From an uncultured Clostridia bacterium (lineage in GTDB: Bacteria; Bacillota; Clostridia; Christensenellales; Aristaeellaceae), in assembly GCA_946615785.1 (NCBI GenBank), contig CAMOIA010000140.1, positions 1 through 5,075 of the forward strand: a stretch of 5,075 bases of DNA. The letters run 5' to 3'. Of this stretch, positions 1 to 4,288 are shown in pieces. The notes below the pieces were generated by a model. It was given only the letters and a program-made list of their open reading frames with translations. It did not search any database and was not told where the DNA came from. How positions within the stretch are numbered: the stretch's first letter is position 1; the number at the start of each line of letters is the position of its first letter. The translations under genes and the position numbers were made by a program.

Positions 1-435
1 GCTTTTGACCGCCCGCATGGTGGCGGAGCCGAAATCGCCGTCCACTTCGCCGCTGTAATAGCCGAGCTCTTTGAGGCGGCTTTGCAGCTGTTTCACACGC
101 TCGCCGCGCGAGCCCTGCCGAAGCAGGCCGGACGTATCCGCCACGGCCGGCGCGGGCGTAGATACGCTCTGCACCGCTGCGCTTGCAGGCGCCGGCGTGC
201 TTTCCGCGGCCTGTACCGGAGATGCCTGTGCAAAATCTTCTTCCGCCGAGGCGGACGCGACCAGAAGGCGCACGTCGCTTCGCACGGTGGCCGTGGGGAT
301 CGGCGTCACCTTCGCCAGCGCTTCGTATTCGCGGTCTTTTTCCAGGGACAAAAGCAGCAGCACGCACGACGCGATCAAAAGCGCCGCCGCGGGAATGACA
401 AAACGGAAAAGGGTTTTCCGGTTCGATTTGCCCAT
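1..435 (-). CDS. Membrane-anchored peptidoglycan-binding domain protein (partial, 3' end beyond window)
   Basis: The first 145 codons are visible; the gene continues past base 1. Residues 1-11 are basic (KSNRK), then about 12-31 form one hydrophobic segment, giving an N-terminal anchor. A lipobox-like IASC ends at Cys24, but more hydrophobic residues follow it, so a plain transmembrane anchor is likelier than a lipoprotein. Residues about 35-103 are an Ala/Pro/Ser/Thr-rich linker (repeated STPAPA), suited to spanning wall space. From about 104 the sequence reads LLRQGSRGERVKQLQSRLKE and then LGYYSGEVDGDFGSAT, the signature of the PG_binding_1 repeat. By family knowledge this domain binds cell wall and usually accompanies a hydrolase or another copy of itself; any catalytic domain would lie outside the window. 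Two ATGs are adjacent (438 and 435). I chose 435 because GGAGG at 441-445 is then 5 nt away rather than 2. It is divergent from the HAD phosphatase. Confidence 0.85.
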   Translation of the reverse strand, partial: MGKSNRKTLFRFVIPAAALLIASCVLLLLSLEKDREYEALAKVTPIPTATVRSDVRLLVASASAEEDFAQASPVQAAESTPAPASAAVQSVSTPAPAVADTSGLLRQGSRGERVKQLQSRLKELGYYSGEVDGDFGSATMRAVKS

Positions 436-439
436 CATG

Positions 440-445
440 ACCTCC
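440..445 (-). promoter_or_regulatory. Ribosome binding site that decides the start of the peptidoglycan-binding protein
   Basis: On the minus strand GGAGGT precedes two tandem ATG codons. The second ATG (435-433) has a normal spacing of about 5 nt from GGAGG, while the first (438-436) is only 2 nt away. The second is therefore preferred. No convincing promoter was seen in the 62-bp gap shared with the divergent phosphatase gene. Confidence 0.6.
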
Positions 446-497
446 AGCCCCGTTTTTTCCGGGATCGTACACAAAAATCAATCAAGCGAGGAAAAAC

Positions 498-1145
498 ATG
501 CGGATTCTGATCTTCGACCTCGACGGGACGCTCGTCAATTCCCTGCCGGACATCGCCGGCGCGATGAACCATTCGCTCACGGCCTGCGGCCTTCCGCCCC
601 ATCCGCTTGAAGCCTACCGGCTGATGGTGGGAAACGGCGCTGTAAAGCTGACCGAGCGCGCCTGCGCGCCGCACCGTGAAAAAGAGGCGGAAGTATACCG
701 CCGCTACCGCGCGCGCTACAGCCGTCATCTTGCGGAACTGACGCACCCCTATCCCGGCATCGCCGAGGCCCTCAGGGCGCTTCGCGCCATGGGCTTTACG
801 ACCGCTGTGATCTCAAACAAGAACCAGGCGGACGTAGAACAGGTGCTTTCGCACTGCTTTCCGGATTTTGCGTTCGACGCCGCCGTGGGGCTCCTTGAAG
901 GAGAGGCGCTCAAGCCCGACCCCGCCCCGGCAAAAAGAATGCTCCGGATTCTGCACGCTGACCCGACCGACCTTTTCGCGGTCATCGGGGACAGCGCGGT
1001 CGACGTCCGGTTCGCAAAGGCATTGAACGTGCCTTCCATCGGCTGCGCATGGGGCTTTCGGGGACAGGCGGAACTTCAGGACGCCGGCGCGGACCGGATC
1101 GCACAGGACGCGGACGCGCTTTTGACCGTCCTTTCCCAGATGTGA
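498..1145 (+). CDS. HAD-superfamily hydrolase, phosphoglycolate phosphatase type (Gph/PpaX-like)
   Basis: This is a complete 215-residue cytoplasmic phosphatase of the usual length for the Gph/PpaX family. All four HAD motifs are present. Motif I is FDLDGTLVNS, with Asp7 as the expected nucleophile and Asp9 as the acid/base. Motif II is ISNKN (Ser106). Motif III is LKPDPAP (Lys139). Motif IV is IGDSAVDV (Asp165 and Asp169, binding Mg2+). A helical cap lies between motifs I and II (about 15-85), as in subclass I HADs. The late AWGFRGQAEL segment is typical of Gph relatives. Family knowledge suggests hydrolysis of 2-phosphoglycolate or another small phosphomonoester such as pyrophosphate; the exact substrate cannot be read from sequence, so no symbol is given. 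GAGGA at 488-492 lies about 6 nt before the ATG. It converges on rpsR across a shared hairpin. Confidence 0.9.
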   Translation: MRILIFDLDGTLVNSLPDIAGAMNHSLTACGLPPHPLEAYRLMVGNGAVKLTERACAPHREKEAEVYRRYRARYSRHLAELTHPYPGIAEALRALRAMGFTTAVISNKNQADVEQVLSHCFPDFAFDAAVGLLEGEALKPDPAPAKRMLRILHADPTDLFAVIGDSAVDVRFAKALNVPSIGCAWGFRGQAELQDAGADRIAQDADALLTVLSQM

Positions 1146-1165
1146 TCCCCCGCAGGTCTGAATAT

Positions 1166-1210
1166 CCAAAGACCGCTTCCGCCGGAATTTCGGGGAAGCG
1201 GTCTTCTTGG
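1166..1210. terminator. Bidirectional hairpin terminator between the phosphatase gene and rpsR
   Basis: The arms AAGACCGCTTCC (1169-1180) and GGAAGCGGTCTT (1194-1205) form a perfect 12-bp stem. The loop is 13 nt and can itself pair CCG with CGG. CCA (1166-1168) and TGG (1208-1210) can extend the stem past a 2-nt bulge. It sits between two convergent genes, so it can serve both. The T-tracts are short on either side (TCTTCTT on plus, TCTTT on minus), so efficiency is uncertain. Confidence 0.75.
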
Positions 1211-1217
1211 CTTGAAA

Positions 1218-1472
1218 TCAGTCCACAGTGTAGGGCATCAAGGCGATGGCACGCGCGCGCTTGACGGCCTCTGACAGCTGACGCTGATGCTTTGCGCAGT
1301 TGCCGGTCATACGGCGGGGCATGATCTTGCCGCGCTCGTTGACATAACGGCGAAGACGGTTGACATCTTTATAGTCGATGTACTCGATCTTGCTGACGCA
1401 GAAGTCGCACACCTTGCGATGGGGCTTGCGTCCACGGGGGCGGGGGCGCCTTTCTCCGCGTTCTTCAGACAT
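1218..1472 (-). CDS. rpsR: 30S ribosomal protein S18 (zinc-binding type)
   Basis: The product is an 84-residue small-subunit ribosomal protein that pairs with S6 on the platform of the 30S subunit. It has a basic, Arg/Pro-rich N-terminus (2-20) followed by the S18 core. Diagnostic stretches are RKVCDFC, IDYKDVNRLRRYVNERGKI, and RRMTGNCAKHQRQL with the following Ala-rich helix. Cys22, Cys25, Cys59 and His62 match the C+ form of S18, which carries a zinc site; forms lacking these cysteines are common under zinc limitation. An upstream in-frame ATG at 1490 would add six residues (MKEETE), but it would be the ATG directly abutting the AAGGAGG Shine-Dalgarno sequence. The ATG at 1472 has that sequence 8 nt upstream, so it is chosen. 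rpsR is last in the rpsF-ssb-rpsR operon, and the 94 nt before it may regulate its translation. Confidence 0.95.
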   Translation of the reverse strand: MSEERGERRPRPRGRKPHRKVCDFCVSKIEYIDYKDVNRLRRYVNERGKIMPRRMTGNCAKHQRQLSEAVKRARAIALMPYTVD

Positions 1473-1479
1473 TTCGGTT

Positions 1480-1543
1480 TCCTCCTTCATCGGATTTGGC
1501 GAAGGATTATTTCCTTCTTTGAAGGCCCGCTGTGTTTCAGCGG
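1480..1543 (-). promoter_or_regulatory. Candidate RNA switch in the ssb-rpsR intergenic region
   Basis: In transcript order there is first a stable hairpin, CCGCTG / CAGCGG with a 5-nt loop (1543-1538 with 1532-1527). Four alternating blocks follow: CCTTC (a, 1525-1521), GAAGGA (b, 1517-1512), TCCTTC (c, 1506-1501) and GAAGGA within the Shine-Dalgarno sequence (d, 1488-1483). Pairing b:c (6 bp, 5-nt loop) leaves the ribosome site free. Pairing a:b (5 bp, 3-nt loop) frees c to cover d (6 bp, 12-nt loop). The complementarity is directly visible; regulation is inferred. Because purine-rich blocks near a Shine-Dalgarno sequence can arise by chance, confidence is limited. Confidence 0.4.
1481..1487 (-). 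promoter_or_regulatory. rpsR ribosome binding site
   Basis: AAGGAGG on the minus strand lies 8 nt upstream of the ATG at 1472. It fixes the rpsR start and rules out the ATG at 1490, which sits immediately before it. Its GAAGGA portion (1483-1488) is complementary to TCCTTC at 1501-1506. Confidence 0.85.
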
Positions 1544-1566
1544 CTCATATGGCAAAGCTCTGTATA

Positions 1567-1995
1567 TCAGAAGGGAAGATCCTCTTCGTCCACCTGCACA
1601 TACCCGCCCGCGCTCTGCGGAACGGAAGGCTGTGCCGGGGCCGCGGGTGCCGGCGCCATGGCAGCGTCGGCGCGGGAAGAGAGAAATTCAACATCGTCTG
1701 CGGTGACTTCCAGGGAATAACGCGCGGTACCGTCGTTTCCGGTGTAGGTGCTGACGGAGACCGGCCCCATCACGCACACCTTGCGGCCCTTGGAAAGATA
1801 CCGGGAGCAGATGTCCGCCAGCTGACGCCAGGCCGTGACGCGGAAAAAGTCCGCTTCCGACTGGCCGCCTTCGGCGTTCTGCCTGCCCGTGCGGCGGTTC
1901 ACCGCCACCGTAAAGGTGCAGACCTGAATGCCCTGGCTCGTGGTTCTCAGTTCCGGATCCCTTGTGAGATTGCCAATAATGGTCAGTTTGTTCAT
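1567..1995 (-). CDS. ssb: Single-stranded DNA-binding protein
   Basis: The product has 142 residues and coats single-stranded DNA in replication, recombination and repair. The OB fold spans about 1-106. It starts MNKLTIIGNLTRDPELR and contains CTFTVAVNRR, ADFFRVTAWRQLADIC (with the DNA-stacking aromatics Phe50/Phe51 and Trp56) and YLSKGRKVCVMG, then ends in the SLEVTADDVEFL strand. An Ala/Pro/Gln-rich flexible linker (about 108-134) leads to the acidic tip DEEDLPF, which recruits partner proteins in this family. The linker is rather short but normal for Firmicutes. GGAGG at 2003-2007 is 7 nt before the ATG. Only 15 nt separate it from rpsF, and rpsR follows after 94 nt, the classic operon order. 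It has no promoter of its own that I can see. Confidence 0.97.
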   Translation of the reverse strand: MNKLTIIGNLTRDPELRTTSQGIQVCTFTVAVNRRTGRQNAEGGQSEADFFRVTAWRQLADICSRYLSKGRKVCVMGPVSVSTYTGNDGTARYSLEVTADDVEFLSSRADAAMAPAPAAPAQPSVPQSAGGYVQVDEEDLPF

Positions 1996-2010
1996 GCGAA
2001 TCCCTCCGCC

Positions 2011-2418
2011 TTATTCGGCGTCAGGCTGCACGGCGGCTTCGGCTTCGGCAGCCGGAGCAACAGGCTCGGCAGCGGGCGCTTCAGGCGCAACGGGCTGGGG
2101 ACGCGGGGCGCGGGGCTTGATGCCCACCTTCCGCTCCAGCACATGGATGACCTGATAACGGATCACCCGGTCATTGATCTTCAGGTTGCGTTCCAGTTCC
2201 AAAGGCAGGGTCGCCTCGGAAGAGAAATTCACCAGCACGTAGTAGCCTTCGGTCTTGTAGTTGATGGCATATGCCAGACGGCGCTTGCCCCACTCCTCGA
2301 CCTTGTCCACCGTACCGCCGTTATCGGTGATCAGCGTGTTGAAACGCGCGACCAGGGCCTTGCGGGCCTCCTCCTCAACAGCAGGATCGATGATGTACAC
2401 CAGTTCGTACTTGTTCAT
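2011..2418 (-). CDS. rpsF: 30S ribosomal protein S6
   Basis: The product has 135 residues. The S6 ferredoxin-like core covers about 1-96. It opens with MNKYELVYIIDPAVEEEARK and contains ITDNGGTVDKVEEWGKRRLA, INYKTEGYYVLVNF and the ELERNLKINDRVIRYQVIH segment. S6 binds S18 and the central domain of 16S rRNA. After the core, residues 97-135 form a Pro/Ala/Glu-rich tail without expected structure. Typical bacterial S6 is about 95-105 residues, so this tail is unusually long. The start is secured by a near-perfect anti-16S match (2423-2431) ending 4 nt before the ATG. It is the first gene of the rpsF-ssb-rpsR operon and is driven by the promoter at 2487-2515. S6:S18 complexes autoregulate this operon in several bacteria; a leader hairpin is present here, but not the CCG-containing motif described for that regulation. 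Confidence 0.97.
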   Translation of the reverse strand: MNKYELVYIIDPAVEEEARKALVARFNTLITDNGGTVDKVEEWGKRRLAYAINYKTEGYYVLVNFSSEATLPLELERNLKINDRVIRYQVIHVLERKVGIKPRAPRPQPVAPEAPAAEPVAPAAEAEAAVQPDAE

Positions 2419-2422
2419 TCTT

Positions 2423-2434
2423 TCACCTCCTCAT
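2423..2434 (-). promoter_or_regulatory. rpsF Shine-Dalgarno sequence containing a minimal AUG-AGG-AGG-UGA frame
   Basis: The minus strand reads ATGAGGAGGTGA and then AAGA before the rpsF ATG. AGGAGGTGA is complementary to nine bases of the 16S rRNA 3' end, about as strong a site as exists. The same bases form a complete mini-frame, Met-Arg-Arg-stop, in a different frame from rpsF. No ribosome binding site is visible for the mini-frame itself, so it may simply be a coincidence of the strong site. Confidence 0.7.
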
Positions 2435-2443
2435 GGACGTATG

Positions 2444-2467
2444 GCGCCATTCCTTCGCGAATGGCGC
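2444..2467 (-). promoter_or_regulatory. Hairpin in the rpsF operon leader
   Basis: GCGCCATTC and GAATGGCGC form a perfect 9-bp stem with a 6-nt loop (GCGAAG in the transcript). It lies in the 5' untranslated region, about a dozen bases after the predicted transcript start and roughly 10 nt before the extended Shine-Dalgarno region. There is no T-tract, so it is not an intrinsic terminator. Plausible roles are autoregulation by S6:S18, mRNA stability, or a DNA operator. No CCG motif of the described S6:S18 leader is present. Confidence 0.6.
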
Positions 2468-2486
2468 AAGGATGTGCCAGAGAGTT

Positions 2487-2515
2487 ATTATAAACGTGGA
2501 TATGGAAAAATGCAA
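2487..2515 (-). promoter_or_regulatory. Sigma-A type promoter of the rpsF-ssb-rpsR operon
   Basis: The -10 box is a perfect TATAAT (2487-2492). It lies 17 bp from TTGCAT (2510-2515), a moderate -35 box with TTG intact. Transcription should begin near 2480, giving a leader of about 60 nt. The -35 box lies inside an A/T-flanked inverted repeat (2506-2523). Confidence 0.8.
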
Positions 2516-2523
2516 GCATTTTT
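2506..2523. repeat. Inverted repeat across the rpsF -35 box
   Basis: AAAAATGC (2506-2513) and GCATTTTT (2516-2523) are perfect 8-bp arms separated by 2 bp. A further TTGCAT at 2527-2532 also complements ATGCAA at 2510-2515. The placement suits an operator or an A/T-rich upstream element, but A/T-rich palindromes arise easily by chance. Confidence 0.45.
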
Positions 2524-2548
2524 TATTTGCATGATTTTCCGAAATGCC

Positions 2549-2570
2549 AAAAAATGCAGCAACACCGCAT
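2549..2570 (-). terminator. Intrinsic terminator of the secreted DxDGDG protein gene
   Basis: In the transcript direction ATGCGGT pairs with GCTGCAT (7 bp with two G-U pairs, 3-nt loop, 2554-2570). A run of six T follows (2554-2549). It lies about 40 nt after the stop codon at 2609. The stem is modest but the T-tract is good. It also insulates the rpsF promoter that follows on the same strand. Confidence 0.65.
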
Positions 2571-2608
2571 CGAAATCCGCAGAATCGGCCGTCTGTTTTC
2601 CATGCCGT

Positions 2609-3274
2609 TTATTTAAGGCCGGTCGCGGAAGCGAAAAACGCTCTCCAGACGGAATCGCCGTAAAGCTCATTCCGCAGATACCAGTCCACCTCCCGGGACT
2701 GGTCGTGCTTCTGGCTGCAGGTCGCAAACAGCATATTCTCCAGCCGGGCATCCGGTGTTTCCATCTCGATGCTGATCACGCGCTCGTCTCTGCCAATCCG
2801 TTCGGACCCGATTTCCTTTCTGACAAGCTTTCCGTTTTGAATGTAAAACTGTTCAATTTTCTGCGCAATTCCGCCGATAAACACGAACACGCCGGGATAC
2901 CGGGCATCGTCATAATAGCGGACATAGTTGATAAAATTCGTTCCGCACATGGTGCCCAGGTGCCTGATGCCGTTACGGTTGTATGTAAACACCTCAACCT
3001 GTTCGATGGTGTCACCGGCAAAAACCAATAGTTCCGGCATCCCGTCCCCATCCATGTCATGCAGGCAGAACCTATCGTATGTGCGGTCCCGCTGCCGCAC
3101 ATCCTCCTGTCTTGTGCTCACAGGACGCACATAATCGTCATAGTCTCTTGACGAAATAAAAGCCCGGTACGCCCGCGCCGCGGCGCTGTTTTCATTAAAT
3201 GAGGCCGCCGAAGCGGCAGAAACGCCGGACAGGATCAGCACACAAAGCAAAAGCGAAACGAATCTCTTTTTCAT
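2609..3274 (-). CDS. Secreted protein of unknown function with a DxDGDG calcium-binding-like loop
   Basis: I do not recognise a named family for this 221-residue protein. Residues 1-24 form a Sec signal peptide: a KKR n-region, a VSLLLCVLILSGV core, and a small-residue cleavage zone near SAASAA/S25. The mature part has HDMDGDGMPELLVF at 72-85. Asp73, Asp75 and Asp77 are spaced like an EF-hand, dockerin or FG-GAP/VCBS type calcium loop and are followed by a beta strand; this DxDGDGxPEL signature is frequent in secreted clostridial proteins. Later segments (VEVFTYNRNGIRHLG, GVFVFIGGIAQKIEQFYIQNGKLV) look like successive beta strands, as in a propeller or sandwich. There is only one clear calcium loop. 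Cys70, Cys110 and Cys186 are exported, an odd number. GAAGGGG precedes the ATG by about 5 nt. It is divergent from the protease-fold gene and likely monocistronic. Extracellular or wall location is inferred. Confidence 0.85.
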   Translation of the reverse strand: MKKRFVSLLLCVLILSGVSAASAASFNENSAAARAYRAFISSRDYDDYVRPVSTRQEDVRQRDRTYDRFCLHDMDGDGMPELLVFAGDTIEQVEVFTYNRNGIRHLGTMCGTNFINYVRYYDDARYPGVFVFIGGIAQKIEQFYIQNGKLVRKEIGSERIGRDERVISIEMETPDARLENMLFATCSQKHDQSREVDWYLRNELYGDSVWRAFFASATGLK

Positions 3275-3275
3275 G

Positions 3276-3293
3276 GTTTCCCCTTCCCGAAAC
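3276..3293 (-). promoter_or_regulatory. Shine-Dalgarno sequence presented in a small hairpin loop
   Basis: In the transcript GTTTC (3293-3289) and GAAAC (3280-3276) can pair across an 8-nt loop, GGGAAGGG, which is the ribosome binding site of the DxDGDG protein gene. The stem is only 5 bp and probably weak; it would present rather than hide the site. Confidence 0.35.
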
Positions 3294-3335
3294 AGGTCGC
3301 CCTTGTTTCCTTCCTATAAATTGATCGCTGTTTTC

Positions 3336-3364
3336 ATTTTATCACACCGTCCGCCCCGTGTCTA
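3336..3364 (-). promoter_or_regulatory. Extended -10 promoter of the DxDGDG protein gene
   Basis: The -35 box TAGACA (3359-3364) and the -10 box TAAAAT (3336-3341) are each 5 of 6 to consensus with a 17-bp spacer. A TGA directly before the -10 gives the extended TGn motif. Transcription should start near 3329, leaving a leader of about 55 nt. Confidence 0.75.
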
Positions 3365-3387
3365 CCAGCCCGAGCGGCAATCAGCAC

Positions 3388-3416
3388 TTGCAGGCAATGG
3401 AAGAATATGCTATAAT
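3388..3416 (+). promoter_or_regulatory. Extended -10 promoter of the trypsin-fold protein gene
   Basis: The -10 box TATAAT (3411-3416) is perfect and preceded by TGC, the extended TGn motif. TTGCAG at 3388-3393 serves as a moderate -35 box, 17 bp away. Transcription should start near 3423. The -35 boxes of this promoter and the divergent one are only 23 bp apart (3365-3387), so one regulator could act on both. Confidence 0.8.
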
Positions 3417-3467
3417 CAAACCAGATTGAAAATGTCCTTCCAAAACAACTTCATCAGAGGAGAGAGG

Positions 3468-4178
3468 ATGCGTATGAAAAGGTTCATCACTCTGCTGCTT
3501 TTGGCAGCGCTGGTCCTGACCCCCCTGCTCGCCTCCGCGGGCGGCTACACCAATTACCCAAGAACCGCGATCGCCTACATGGAGATCAACTACCGCTGCG
3601 GCTGCAGCCGCATCGGCACCGGCGCGATGATCTGCGACAACGGCCTGATCACCGCCGGGCACAACCTGATCTGCGCCGAGCACAGCAAAACTGCAAGGGA
3701 CATCGTATTCTACTTCGGCTACATTTCCAAATCGGATTATTTCTACAAGTACAGCGGCGACGTGAAGTACTGGTATTTCGACAGCTTTCAGAACGGCTAC
3801 TCGGGTGAAGACGACATCGGCTATGTCCGCTTCAGCAGCAAGGTCGGCGACCACACCGGATGGTTCGCGACCCGCTTTGCCGGTGACAGCGAGTTTGAAG
3901 GCGCCAGCTGCCGGATCGGCGCCTACACGAGCAGCGGAAAGCTGACGCTGCACAGCGCCACGCTTTCCGTCAACAGCGACAAGCAGTTCACCTTCAACAA
4001 AAAAGAGCTTCCCTACGGCGGGGAGGGCGCGCCGATCTACATCCTGCGCGGCAGCAGCAAGGACCCGACGATCGTCGGCGTCTATACCTCGCACACGAAC
4101 ACAAATTGCGTCGGGCGCCGGCTCACCAAGAAGCTTTTTGAGGAAATGAAGGAAGATTTGAATTTTACCTACAAGTAA
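3468..4178 (+). CDS. Secreted trypsin/V8-fold protein with Glu at the nucleophile position (probable pseudoprotease)
   Basis: The product has 236 residues. Residues 1-24 are a Sec signal peptide (MRMKRF, a Leu/Ala-rich core, cleavage after LASA). The rest follows the S1-family serine protease plan. GTGAMICDNGLITAGHNL carries the catalytic His65. EDDIGYVRF carries the catalytic Asp116. PYGGEGAPIYI aligns with the GxSGxP nucleophile motif, followed by IVGVYTSHTNTNCVGRRLT, matching the conserved VGIHT...N.GVRIT end of V8-like enzymes. In GGEGAP the serine is replaced by Glu186 (GAG at 4023-4025), so ordinary serine proteolysis is not expected. Six cysteines (44, 46, 56, 69, 148, 214) could form disulfides after export. 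The frame is intact, with a good promoter and terminator, so it is not an obvious pseudogene. The start at 3468 has GAGG 7 nt upstream; ATG 3474 is also possible. It could be a binding or inhibitory protein, or an enzyme with altered chemistry. Confidence 0.85.
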   Translation: MRMKRFITLLLLAALVLTPLLASAGGYTNYPRTAIAYMEINYRCGCSRIGTGAMICDNGLITAGHNLICAEHSKTARDIVFYFGYISKSDYFYKYSGDVKYWYFDSFQNGYSGEDDIGYVRFSSKVGDHTGWFATRFAGDSEFEGASCRIGAYTSSGKLTLHSATLSVNSDKQFTFNKKELPYGGEGAPIYILRGSSKDPTIVGVYTSHTNTNCVGRRLTKKLFEEMKEDLNFTYK

Positions 4179-4184
4179 ACCTCG

Positions 4185-4216
4185 CCGCCGGGGACAGACG
4201 CTCCCCCGGCGGTTTT
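4185..4216 (+). terminator. Intrinsic terminator of the trypsin-fold protein gene
   Basis: CCGCCGGGG (4185-4193) and CCCCGGCGG (4204-4212) form a perfect 9-bp GC-rich stem with a 10-nt loop. TTTTCTC follows. It begins 6 nt after the stop codon. This is a strong rho-independent terminator and separates the gene from ppdK. Confidence 0.9.
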
Positions 4217-4288
4217 CTCAAAGGAAGCCTTTTGTACCTGCCGGGTCGCTCCGCCCATCCTAAATGCGCCAAAAAGCGTTTCAAAACC

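Noticed and set aside
436..497. Possible divergent promoters between the peptidoglycan-binding gene and the phosphatase gene
   Set aside because: A TACGAT on the minus strand resembles a -10 box, but no -35 box lies at 16-18 bp. Nothing convincing is seen on the plus strand.
71..610. Plus-strand open frames antisense to the peptidoglycan-binding protein and running into the phosphatase
   Set aside because: They are Arg/Ala/Ser-rich with no domain, and they overlap two genes with clear family motifs.
1473..1490. Upstream ATG at 1490 as the rpsR start
   Set aside because: It lies directly before the Shine-Dalgarno sequence that serves the ATG at 1472, and it would add residues encoded by that ribosome site.
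1527..1543. The CCGCTG/CAGCGG hairpin as a terminator after ssb
   Set aside because: It has no T-tract, and rpsR downstream has no visible promoter of its own, so transcription must pass through it.
1378..2493. A 371-codon open frame on the plus strand, antisense to rpsR, ssb and rpsF
   Set aside because: Its length follows from GC-rich codon use of the three genes on the other strand. Those genes are certain by homology and have ribosome sites; the antisense product has no recognisable domain and crosses the operon's promoter and leader.
2541..2561. Recurring AATGC strings near the rpsF promoter as a short repeat array
   Set aside because: The copies are few, unevenly spaced and in A/T-rich DNA; the T-tract of a terminator and the promoter palindrome explain most of them.
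3273..3467. N-terminal extension of the trypsin-fold protein to an ATG at 3273
   Set aside because: The extension would cover both divergent promoters and place about 65 residues before a perfect signal peptide. The ATG at 3468 or 3474 has a ribosome site and follows the promoter.
3381..4094. A 237-codon open frame on the minus strand, antisense to the trypsin-fold gene
   Set aside because: Its product is a low-complexity Ala/Val/Asp-rich shadow of a gene that has a signal peptide, protease-fold motifs, a promoter and a terminator. It would also start within the coding region of that gene.
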